Below are positions 7,917 through 15,154 of a stretch of 21,127 nt of DNA, one piece after another. The notes beneath the pieces are model-generated. The model searched no databases, was not told the DNA's origin, and worked only from the letters and a program-made list of their open reading frames with translations. Made by a program: the position numbers and the translations under genes. How positions within the stretch are numbered: position 1 is the stretch's first letter; each line of letters starts with the position of its first letter. The DNA is from an uncultured Blautia sp. (GTDB lineage: Bacteria; Bacillota; Clostridia; Lachnospirales; Lachnospiraceae): contig UQSX01000049.1 in NCBI GenBank assembly GCA_900543715.1, positions 1-21,127 of the forward strand. The letters run 5' to 3'.

Positions 7917-8681
7917 CTACATAAAAAGAGAAGACCATATGATACAGATTCCCATAAGAATAGGCTGGTGAAGAACGTATATCCAGATGGTTTTTCTTCC
8001 TATGTCTGAAAGCAGAGGGATCCGGATGCTGAGAAAGTGCCGGATTCCTTTGTTTTTCATAACCAAATGGTATAAAAACCAGCCTGTCCAGTACAGAAAA
8101 ATCCAGGGCAGTATGGGGAAATAGTCGCTGGAATAAAAGCCTGCTCCCGGAAATCCAAAAATTGTCAGGACTCCTGAGTACAGTTCCCGAGGAAGCGCCA
8201 GGGTCTCTCCTCCCAGCCACAGATAACCATTCTGTATAGGATAAGTCAGGGCAAACAGTACCAGACATATTACCGCTCCCAAAAGGGGCGGAGTCTTTTT
8301 TCCTAATTTTGAAAAAGGAATGGTCAGCAGGACCCCGCAGCCGATAAAGTTCAGAATGCCGAAAAACACAACCTCATCAGGAATGACCAGCCAGGTCACC
8401 GCCGTGATCAGCAGGCCCAAACCATTTAAGAACAGCCCTCGTTTCAGGCTGTTGGCTGCTCCAAACCGCCAGGAGAAACCTGAAATCAGTATAAAGCTCC
8501 AGCAGATTCCCTGCTGCCAGAAAAAGGTGGCCGGAGCTCCCAGCCAATCAGGATTCTGTCCGTATATGATAAAGATATCATAAGAAAAATGATACAGGAT
8601 CATGTTCACCAGTGCCAGGCCCCGCAGGGCATCCAGAAGATAATATCTTTCCTTCTTTTCTTCTATTGTAGTTTCTGTCAT
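7917..8681 (-). CDS. DUF1624 / heparan-alpha-glucosaminide N-acetyltransferase-like membrane protein
   Basis: A 254-aa multi-spanning membrane protein of the DUF1624 group, in the acyltransferase-3/HGSNAT superfamily. Near the N-terminus it has LLDALRGLALVNMILYHFSYD. Later segments are FWQQGICWSFILISGFSW, FGILNFIGCGVLL and, at the C-terminus, GRKTIWIYVLHQPIL with the conserved histidine. These proteins are thought to transfer acyl groups to sugars or envelope components across the membrane, but this subgroup's substrate is unknown. AAGGAG lies 8 nt upstream of the ATG. It has its own promoter (8756-8784) and a terminator inside the convergent exporter gene. Confidence 0.82.
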   Translation of the reverse strand: MTETTIEEKKERYYLLDALRGLALVNMILYHFSYDIFIIYGQNPDWLGAPATFFWQQGICWSFILISGFSWRFGAANSLKRGLFLNGLGLLITAVTWLVIPDEVVFFGILNFIGCGVLLTIPFSKLGKKTPPLLGAVICLVLFALTYPIQNGYLWLGGETLALPRELYSGVLTIFGFPGAGFYSSDYFPILPWIFLYWTGWFLYHLVMKNKGIRHFLSIRIPLLSDIGRKTIWIYVLHQPILMGICIIWSSLFM

Positions 8682-8755
8682 CTCTTTACTCCTTATCTAT
8701 TGCAGAAGCAGGCTTTCGCTTTTAAACAGCAAATTCCCAGCCTTCTGTTTTTCCC

Positions 8756-8784
8756 ATCATATCAGTTTTCCTCTGGGATGACAA
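8756..8784 (-). promoter_or_regulatory. Promoter of the DUF1624 acyltransferase gene
   Basis: On the minus strand TTGTCA (8784-8779), a 17-bp spacer and TATGAT (8761-8756), with a TG one base before the -10, give an extended promoter. It predicts a leader of about 70 nt before the ATG at 8681. Confidence 0.65.
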
Positions 8785-8824
8785 GGGAAGCATGTCCGAA
8801 CCAGCCTTGAGAGACTGTTACCAG

Positions 8825-9811
8825 TTAAATTCCTGACTGAAAAGATTTCTCAGGAACCCCTCTCACCGAAACCTTATGACAGATCAGTCTCTCTCCTTCC
8901 AGGTCTTCTTTTGCCAGCTCCACAGCCTGTACGCTGCTGTTTTCATAGGTTTTATAATAATAGACTCCTCTCTTTCCATTTACACAGCAGGAATAAGTCG
9001 TCATATCACAGGTTCCTTCCTCTGTAAGAACTGTCCCCTTCACCATACTCACCTGATCCAGAATGTGAAAGACCTGGGATACATTGGCATTTTCCTCTTT
9101 CTCACATCTGGAATTCCAAAGCAGAAAGGCAGCCCTTATGAAACGGGAGGCAGAAGAAGCATCTCCCGGAAGTCCTATTCCTCCCATTCCCTGACAATAG
9201 GGTTCCAGGGACAGCTTCCTGGAAAAGGTATTTTCTCCCTGCCCTGGTGACAGCTTCCGAAAATGAGTCAGATAATCTTTATGAAAGGGAAAAGGGGGAT
9301 TATTCGTCAGTACCTTTATAGGGTTTTCGTAAATCTTCAGTCCTTCTTCCACTGCCTCCAAAACCACACATTCCTTTCCGTCACCCAGCATCCAGTGGAG
9401 AGGAGCAAGGGGCGTCTCTTCAGCAAAAGGAATCTTTACGATCCTGGCCTGAAAAAGAAGCTCTCTGGCCTCCTGCACAGAAGCGCAGGAGGCCAAAAGC
9501 CATGGTATAATCTCAAAAGGAGCAACATTTTTCCCTCCTTCTTTCGCCTCCTGATATACTGCATTTTGTGGGAAATTCAGGCCTGCCATAAACAGACCTT
9601 TTTCATTTACTGCTTCGGCGTAAAGAGGAAATGTATCCTCAGAAGCGGCCATACCTGCCATGGCATAATGTTTTTCTGCAGGATCCAGCTTCCGGAACTT
9701 AAGGATATAATTCCTTGGAGTAAGGATGATCTGTTCTCCAATCGAGTAATCCAGGTCCATATTCCGTCCGAAATAAAAGTCTCCGTTTTCATAAGCGATA
9801 CATGTACACAT
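8825..9811 (-). CDS. Choloylglycine hydrolase family protein, probable bile salt hydrolase
   Basis: A 328-aa Ntn hydrolase that cleaves linear amide bonds. From the ATG at 9811 it begins MCTCIAYENG, with Cys2 as the nucleophile. Other family residues are R16 and D19 (FGRNMDLD), N79 (AGLNFP; Asn here is the bile salt hydrolase state, Tyr the penicillin V acylase state), N170 (VLTNNP) and R223 (GLPGDASSASRFIRA). It likely releases glycine or taurine from conjugated bile salts in the cytoplasm. The start is uncertain: GGAG (9828-9825) is 13 nt from this ATG but only 7 nt from an in-frame GTG at 9817, which would add Met-Lys. It lies 79 nt downstream of the glucosidase gene. Confidence 0.85.
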   Translation of the reverse strand: MCTCIAYENGDFYFGRNMDLDYSIGEQIILTPRNYILKFRKLDPAEKHYAMAGMAASEDTFPLYAEAVNEKGLFMAGLNFPQNAVYQEAKEGGKNVAPFEIIPWLLASCASVQEARELLFQARIVKIPFAEETPLAPLHWMLGDGKECVVLEAVEEGLKIYENPIKVLTNNPPFPFHKDYLTHFRKLSPGQGENTFSRKLSLEPYCQGMGGIGLPGDASSASRFIRAAFLLWNSRCEKEENANVSQVFHILDQVSMVKGTVLTEEGTCDMTTYSCCVNGKRGVYYYKTYENSSVQAVELAKEDLEGERLICHKVSVRGVPEKSFQSGI

Positions 9812-9896
9812 TTTCACAGGTCAGCTCCATTTTCCTCATATATACTGTATCTTATTATTTCCCGAAAGACTTCTGTTATCCCCGTTTTTCAGGAAT

Positions 9897-11558
9897 TTAT
9901 CTGATATACACCGCAGCTTCCCAGGGAGCAAAAGTCCGGCTCTGGAAAGGTTTCTCCGGATAATTTCCGATCAATGGCTTTGCCTCTTCTTTCTTCCACT
10001 CTTCCGGCATAGTAAAGGAGGCCTCCTGGTCTGAGAAATTCAATACCACGAACATTTTCTGGTCCTGATAGTTTCTCTCATATATGTAAAGCTGCTGATC
10101 ATCCGGCTCATACTCTTTAAAGTCTCCATAGACTGCAATAAGATTCTCTTTTCTCATACGGATCAGCTTCTGCATGTAATGGAAAATAGAATCTTCATCT
10201 GCAAGAGACTCCTTCACATTGATCTCTTTATAGTTGGGATTCACCTTCAGCCAGGGAGTTCCTGTGGTAAAGCCGCCGTTCTCCTCATCACTCCACTGCA
10301 TAGGAGTTCTGGCATTGTCCCTGGCCCGGTAGCGGATACCCTCCAGAAGCTTCTGGGGATCCTCTCCCCCTTTGATAACTCTTTCTCTCCAGCAGTTGTG
10401 GATTTCTACGTCATCATAATCCTCTATAGAATCAAAATAAACATTGGTCATGCCGATCTCTTCTCCCTGATAAATATAAGGAGTGCCCTGCATGGTCATC
10501 AGCATGGTATAAAGCATCTTCTGACTTTCCTTCCGGAATTCTTTGTCGTTTCCTCTTCTGGAAACAGTCCTTGGCTGGTCATGATTGGTCCAGTAGAGAC
10601 TGTTCCAGGCCTTGTCATTCATTGCCACCTGCCATTTGCTGAGAACTGCCTTTAATTCCGGCAGAGGCACTTTCCGATAGGCCCATCTCTCTCCATCCAC
10701 TGTATCCAGGTCATCATGCTCAAACTGAAATACCATATTCAGTTCATGGGTATCTTTTCCCGCATATTTCAAAGCCTCTTCCAAAGGTACATCAGACATC
10801 TCTCCTACAGTCATAATATCATACTTGGAAAGGACTTCCCGGTTCATCTCATGGAAAAACTCATGAATCCTTGGGCCGTTCTGATAGTTTTCTGCCCCGA
10901 TTCTTCCTTTTCTGGGAACGCCGTCAGGAAGCCCCGGAACCTTGGAGTAAAGATTTGCCACGTCCATCCGGAATCCATCGCAGCCCATATCCAGCCAGAA
11001 TTTCATCATATCATAAATCTCATACCGCACCTTCTCATTTTCCCAGTTCAGATCCGGCTGCTTTCTGGTAAAAAGATGAAGGTAATACTGTCCCGTAGCC
11101 TCATCAAATTCCCAGGCAGGTCCGGAGAAATAAGATGTCCAGTTGTTGGGTTCCTTTCCCTCCTTGGGGTCTCTCCAGATATAATAGTCTCTGTAAGGGT
11201 TGTCCTTGGATTTTCTGGACTCTATAAACCAGGGATGCTCATCGGAAGTATGATTTACCACCAGGTCCATGACCAACTTCATGCCTCTCTCATGTATCCC
11301 TTCCAGAAGCGTTTTAAAATCCTCCATGGTTCCAAACTCATCCATAATGTCCCGGTAATCGGAAATGTCATATCCATTGTCATCGTTAGGTGACTTGTAG
11401 CAGGGAGACAGCCAGATTACATCCACTCCCAATTCTTTCAGATAGTCCAGTTTGCTGATGATTCCCGGAAGATCCCCGATTCCGTCACCGTTAGAATCCA
11501 TAAAGCTCCGGGGATATATCTGGTATACCACTGCTTCTTTCCACCATGCTCTTTCCAT
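9897..11558 (-). CDS. malL: GH13 oligo-1,6-glucosidase / alpha-glucosidase
   Basis: A 553-aa glycoside hydrolase of the GH13 oligo-1,6-glucosidase type, cytoplasmic (no signal peptide). It has the DSNGDGIGD calcium-site loop (21-29) and conserved region DLVVNH (98-103). The nucleophile D199 is in GFRMDV, the acid/base E253 in VGEMSD, and the third carboxylate D327 in TNHDQPR. Val200 next to the nucleophile is the hallmark of alpha-1,6 (isomaltose/panose) specificity rather than strict maltase. A C-terminal beta domain carries FVVLNFSDQEASF. GGAGGT lies 9 nt upstream of the ATG. No transporter or regulator gene for sugars is adjacent. The gene symbol is by analogy with Bacillus MalL. Confidence 0.92.
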   Translation of the reverse strand: MERAWWKEAVVYQIYPRSFMDSNGDGIGDLPGIISKLDYLKELGVDVIWLSPCYKSPNDDNGYDISDYRDIMDEFGTMEDFKTLLEGIHERGMKLVMDLVVNHTSDEHPWFIESRKSKDNPYRDYYIWRDPKEGKEPNNWTSYFSGPAWEFDEATGQYYLHLFTRKQPDLNWENEKVRYEIYDMMKFWLDMGCDGFRMDVANLYSKVPGLPDGVPRKGRIGAENYQNGPRIHEFFHEMNREVLSKYDIMTVGEMSDVPLEEALKYAGKDTHELNMVFQFEHDDLDTVDGERWAYRKVPLPELKAVLSKWQVAMNDKAWNSLYWTNHDQPRTVSRRGNDKEFRKESQKMLYTMLMTMQGTPYIYQGEEIGMTNVYFDSIEDYDDVEIHNCWRERVIKGGEDPQKLLEGIRYRARDNARTPMQWSDEENGGFTTGTPWLKVNPNYKEINVKESLADEDSIFHYMQKLIRMRKENLIAVYGDFKEYEPDDQQLYIYERNYQDQKMFVVLNFSDQEASFTMPEEWKKEEAKPLIGNYPEKPFQSRTFAPWEAAVYIR

Positions 11559-11590
11559 AGTGCTTTACCTCCATTAAATCTGATAAATCT

Positions 11591-11620
11591 ATTTTACTGG
11601 AATCCGGGTCTGTTTGACAA
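11591..11620 (-). promoter_or_regulatory. Probable promoter of the oligo-1,6-glucosidase gene
   Basis: On the minus strand TTGTCA (11620-11615), an 18-bp spacer and TAAAAT (11596-11591) lie about 32 nt upstream of the ATG at 11558. No catabolite-responsive element was obvious by eye. Confidence 0.5.
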
Positions 11621-11658
11621 GACTCTCTTTCCTTATCCGTCCTGCCAGCCTGTTTGTC

Positions 11659-11687
11659 TTGAAAAACTCCCTTTCCCATAGTATGAT
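11659..11687 (+). promoter_or_regulatory. Promoter of the small membrane protein gene
   Basis: TTGAAA (11659-11664), a 17-bp spacer and TATGAT (11682-11687) precede the gene at 11721. It is divergent from, and about 40 bp away from, the glucosidase promoter. Confidence 0.6.
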
Positions 11688-11720
11688 AAATATAATATGA
11701 ACTTGAGGAAGGAGTCCGCC

Positions 11721-12002
11721 ATGGCAAAAGAACCTGAACGTCTGGAAATTGACATACCCAAGATTTTTTTTACTCCCCCTACTTCTATGCGGGAAAAAGT
11801 CACATTGTTTTTAATGATGCTGGTCATTTTTATCATGTTTTTCGGTCCTACCATCTTTACGGAGATCTCTCCGGTCAGGGCTATCATCATCTCTGCTCTT
11901 CCGGCTTTTTCTATCTCCTGGGGCTGGATGGTGCTTTTGCGAAGTCTGTTCAGGAAGCGGGAATTTTCCAAGGATTCCGGCAATAAAAAGAAAAAGCCCT
12001 GA
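11721..12002 (+). CDS. Small membrane protein, unknown function
   Basis: A 93-aa protein that I do not recognise. It has a charged N-terminus, two hydrophobic stretches (about 27-47 and 53-77) joined by a short TEISPVR loop, and a very basic tail (KRE...NKKKKP). This suggests two membrane helices with both ends in the cytoplasm. The start at 11721 is chosen because AAGGAG (11709-11714) is 6 nt upstream; an in-frame ATG at 11697 lacks a ribosome site. It has its own promoter and ends convergently with the lyase operon at a shared terminator, so it is a single-gene unit. Real coding is supported by these signals rather than by homology. Confidence 0.65.
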   Translation: MAKEPERLEIDIPKIFFTPPTSMREKVTLFLMMLVIFIMFFGPTIFTEISPVRAIIISALPAFSISWGWMVLLRSLFRKREFSKDSGNKKKKP

Positions 12003-12012
12003 TAAGGAACTG

Positions 12013-12072
12013 CCCCAGGAAACATAGTCAGAACTATTTCTGATTTCTGTTTCCCGGGGTAATCCCTTTTTT
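12013..12072. terminator. Intrinsic terminator between convergent transcripts
   Basis: CCCC-A-GGAAACA (12013-12024) pairs with TGTTTCC-C-GGGG (12048-12059), broken only by one A/C mismatch. An inner TCAGAA/TTCTGA hairpin (12028-12043) sits in the loop. A T-run (12067-12072) follows on the + strand and overlaps the stop of the minus-strand lyase gene. It clearly serves the small membrane protein gene. The fit for the leftward operon is poorer, since the minus-strand T-run is about 16 nt away. Confidence 0.7.
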
Positions 12073-13594
12073 AGGCCTTTTTATCTGCTGCCTTCCAGGC
12101 GGTATCCAGCATTCCTCCTTCATGTATCCATTCTTTTATCCACTGGATCCACGGATAGATATACATATCTTTTTCCATTGCCGGAATTTTTTTCTTCATT
12201 TCCTCATATACAGCAGAAGTTCCCTTTCCCCGTTTCAGATTTTCATCTATAAAAAACTGGGCCTGATAAGCGGACAGAGCCTCAACAGCCAGAATATATT
12301 CCAGTTTGTCCGCCGTCTCTGCTGCCTTTTTACAGGCATTATACCCCATAGACACATAATCCTCCTGTCCCGCGCTGGTGGACACACTGTCTGCTGTAGC
12401 AGGAACAGCCAGCATCCTCATAGTATTCAGCAGGCCTGCCTGGGCATACTGAGGAATCATCAGGCCGGAGTTCAGGCCCGGATTTTTTACCAGAAAAGAG
12501 GGCAGGCCGGAGAGATTCTGGTCCAGAAAGCGAGCGTTTCTCCGTTCCGACATCTTAGCCAGATTCACCGCCGCAATACAGGCCGCATCCATCTCCATCC
12601 CCACATAAGAAGCATCTGGATTTCCATTGGAATAGACCTCTGGGTTCTCCGGAGATCCATAGACCACTGGGTTGTCGCCACAAGCGTTTATCTCACAGGA
12701 TACCACTTCCCAGGCATCCTTAAGAATCCTTTTTGCGGCTCCATGGAGCTGAGGGATGCATCTTAAGGACAAAGGATCCTGTAAATGACTTCCCGCCCAT
12801 TTTTTCACAACCTCTGAGCCTGCTAAAAGAGCTTTCAGGTTTTCTGCAGTCTCTTCCAGCTCTTTCTGGGGGCGGCATTTGGTCACATGGCTGTCATATG
12901 CCCGCATCTGCCCTTTTAATCCCTCCAGAGACATTGCTGCCACTACGTCTGCAGTCTCTGCTGCCTGGGCCAGTCTGTATACAGCCAGCGCGGCCAAAGC
13001 TGTAGGAGAGGTCGTTCCATTGATAAGAGCCAGCCCCTCTTTATAGCTGAGAGTAAGGGGTTCCATGCCTGCTGCTTTCAAGGCTTCCTCTGCAGCCATC
13101 AGCTCTCCCTGATACCAGGCTCTTCCTTCTCCGATGAGCACAGCCCCAATATGGGCTTCCGCACATAAATAGCCTACAGAGCCTTCTCCCGGCACATAGG
13201 GGATAAGATTTTTATTCAGAAATTCCCGATATCTTTCCAGCACCTCCAGCCTCACACCGCTGACTCCTTTTCCCAGGCTCTGGAGTACCATCAGGATCAC
13301 CGCCCTGACTTCTTCCTCTTTCAGTGGATTCCCCACAGATACCGAATGGGTCAGAATAATGTTTTTCTGAAGGAGCTCCGCTTCTTCTTTGCTGATAAAC
13401 TGAGAAACCAGCGCTCCGAATCCTGTAGTCGTTCCATAAACTGCAGCTTCTTTTTCCACACAGGCCTCAATGATCTCCCTGGACTTTCTGACTCTCTCCC
13501 GGTATTCCTGAGAAAATTCTACTTTGCTGTGAAAAACAGCAATCTCTATAAATTTTTCTATACTGAGATCTTCACCTAAAATAACGGTTCCCAT
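12071..13594 (-). CDS. MIO-lacking aromatic amino acid lyase family protein (ergothionase-like candidate), paralogue 1
   Basis: A 507-aa protein of the histidine/phenylalanine ammonia-lyase fold. Retained family blocks include YGTTTGFG (Y53), the catalytic-loop histidine H83 (NIILTHSVSVG), LINGTTSP (N192), LQDPLSLRCIPQLHG (R278), MSERRNARFLD, GLNSGLMIPQ and GQEDYVSMG (E411). The segment after GSVG (138-141), normally Ala-Ser-Gly-Asp-Leu, is Y142-L143-C144-A-E-A-H and three residues shorter, so the MIO prosthetic group cannot form. The HAL tyrosine in QDPYS is Leu275. It is therefore not a normal histidine ammonia-lyase. From memory, ergothionases are MIO-free members that eliminate trimethylamine from ergothioneine; a betaine amino acid is the best-guess substrate. 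It lies 27 nt downstream of paralogue 2. Confidence 0.8.
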   Translation of the reverse strand: MGTVILGEDLSIEKFIEIAVFHSKVEFSQEYRERVRKSREIIEACVEKEAAVYGTTTGFGALVSQFISKEEAELLQKNIILTHSVSVGNPLKEEEVRAVILMVLQSLGKGVSGVRLEVLERYREFLNKNLIPYVPGEGSVGYLCAEAHIGAVLIGEGRAWYQGELMAAEEALKAAGMEPLTLSYKEGLALINGTTSPTALAALAVYRLAQAAETADVVAAMSLEGLKGQMRAYDSHVTKCRPQKELEETAENLKALLAGSEVVKKWAGSHLQDPLSLRCIPQLHGAAKRILKDAWEVVSCEINACGDNPVVYGSPENPEVYSNGNPDASYVGMEMDAACIAAVNLAKMSERRNARFLDQNLSGLPSFLVKNPGLNSGLMIPQYAQAGLLNTMRMLAVPATADSVSTSAGQEDYVSMGYNACKKAAETADKLEYILAVEALSAYQAQFFIDENLKRGKGTSAVYEEMKKKIPAMEKDMYIYPWIQWIKEWIHEGGMLDTAWKAADKKA

Positions 13595-13621
13595 GGATTC
13601 TCATCCCCCTGTTTTCCTATT

Positions 13622-15154
13622 CTATTTCAGCTTTCCTGCAATGTCTTCCGCCAGTTTCAGGACAGTCCCTGAATGGATCAGCTCCCGGAGATATTCAATA
13701 TGAGGATACAGGAGCATATCCTTTTCCATTACCGGTATCTGTTTCCCCAAGGTTTCATATATATTCTTTGATACAGAACTTACCTCCGTATCTCTATCCT
13801 GGAACTGCTGGGCCTGATAGTCGGAGAGCAGTTCAATAGCCAGGATATACTCCAGCTTTTCTGCTGCCATCCCCGCCTTTCTGCAGGCAAAATACCCCAT
13901 AGCTACATAGTCTTCCTGATTGCCGCAGGTAGGGGTATTGTCTACCGTTGCCGGAGAAGCCAGAACTCTCATTTCATTTAAAAGTCCTGCCTGGGTGTAC
14001 TGAGGAATCATCAGTCCGGAGTTCAGCCCCGGTTCCTTAATGCAAAACCATGGATAACCGGAAAGGCTCTCATCTATGATCCGGTTATTTCTCCTTTCCG
14101 ACATTTTTCCTAAGGTACAGGCTGCAATACATGCGCTGTCCATTTCGATTCCCACATAGGAAGAATCCGGGTTGCAGGCAGAGATGACTTCCTGTCTGCC
14201 CTCTTCTCTCCATATGATAGGATTATCACAGCAGGAATTGATCTCTGTCTCTATAGTTTTCCTGGCATCTTCCAAAGTTTTCTTCGCTGCCCCGTGAAGC
14301 TGGGGAATACATCTGAGGGAAAGAGCATCCTGTACTCTGGATCCCTGATATTTTTTTATAACCTGGGAATCTTTTAATATTTTTCTTACGTTTTCTGCCG
14401 TATTTCCCTGCTCCCTGTGAGGGCGGACCTGCATCACTCTTTCATCGAAAGCGTTCATAACTCCCTTTAAAGTTTCCAGAGACAGTGCGCCGATCACATC
14501 TGCAGTTTTTCCTGCCTGGATAAGGTCATAAAGGGCAAGAGCAGCCAGGGCTGTAGGAGAGGTCGTTCCCGATACCAGGGCAAGTCCTTCTTTGGAGCTT
14601 AAGACCACAGGTTTTATTCCTGCTCTTTCCAGAGCTTCTCTGCCCTCCAGCATTTCTCCTTTGTACCATGCCTTTCCCATTCCCATAAGGACCAGAGCCC
14701 CATGAGCCTCCAAGGCCAGGTATCCCACACTGCCGTTTTGAGGGATCACCGGAACCACGCCTTTATTCAGAAAATCCCGGTAAGCCTCCAGGACCTCCAG
14801 CCGCACACCGCTGTAGCCCTGTCCCAGATTCTGAAGGACCATGAGAAGAATCCCTCTTACGGCCTCTTCCTTCAAGGGCTCTCCCACAGAAACCGCATGG
14901 GTGAGAATAATATTTTCCTGGAGCTGTTCCGCATCCTCTTTTCCGATAGCCTGTGTGCATAAAGCGCCAAATCCGGTGGTGACTCCATACATCACCTTTT
15001 CTTTTTCCACCCACTTTTCCACCAGTTCACGACTCTTTCTGACTCTTTCACAGTATTCCGGGGAAAATTCCACCTGGGCTTTATATCTTGCGATTTCTAC
15101 AAATTCTTCTAAACTGAGATATCCTCCCAATATAATTTTTTCTTCTTTATTCAC
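13622..15154 (-). CDS. MIO-lacking aromatic amino acid lyase family protein (ergothionase-like candidate), paralogue 2
   Basis: A 510-aa tandem paralogue of the next gene downstream, similar along its whole length (roughly half the positions identical by eye). It keeps Y56 (YGVTTGFG), H86, R281 (VQDALSLRCIPQLHG), MSERRNNRIID and E414 (GNQEDYVAMG). After GSVG (141-144) it reads YLALEAH, so the MIO-forming Ala-Ser-Gly is again absent. Unlike paralogue 1 it has Ser195 where lyases have the conserved Asn of the NGT motif, pointing to a different substrate or role. The start is GTG at 15154 with AGGAGG 6 nt upstream, and it overlaps the importer stop by 8 nt (GTGAATAA). Part of the sigma-54-type importer/lyase operon. 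Confidence 0.8.
   Translation of the reverse strand: MNKEEKIILGGYLSLEEFVEIARYKAQVEFSPEYCERVRKSRELVEKWVEKEKVMYGVTTGFGALCTQAIGKEDAEQLQENIILTHAVSVGEPLKEEAVRGILLMVLQNLGQGYSGVRLEVLEAYRDFLNKGVVPVIPQNGSVGYLALEAHGALVLMGMGKAWYKGEMLEGREALERAGIKPVVLSSKEGLALVSGTTSPTALAALALYDLIQAGKTADVIGALSLETLKGVMNAFDERVMQVRPHREQGNTAENVRKILKDSQVIKKYQGSRVQDALSLRCIPQLHGAAKKTLEDARKTIETEINSCCDNPIIWREEGRQEVISACNPDSSYVGIEMDSACIAACTLGKMSERRNNRIIDESLSGYPWFCIKEPGLNSGLMIPQYTQAGLLNEMRVLASPATVDNTPTCGNQEDYVAMGYFACRKAGMAAEKLEYILAIELLSDYQAQQFQDRDTEVSSVSKNIYETLGKQIPVMEKDMLLYPHIEYLRELIHSGTVLKLAEDIAGKLK

Noticed and set aside
12071..15154. Calling the two lyase genes hutH (histidine ammonia-lyase) and linking them with histidine use
   Set aside because: The MIO-forming Ala-Ser-Gly is absent in both, and no hutU, hutI or other histidine-degradation gene is present; the neighbour is a BCCT importer.
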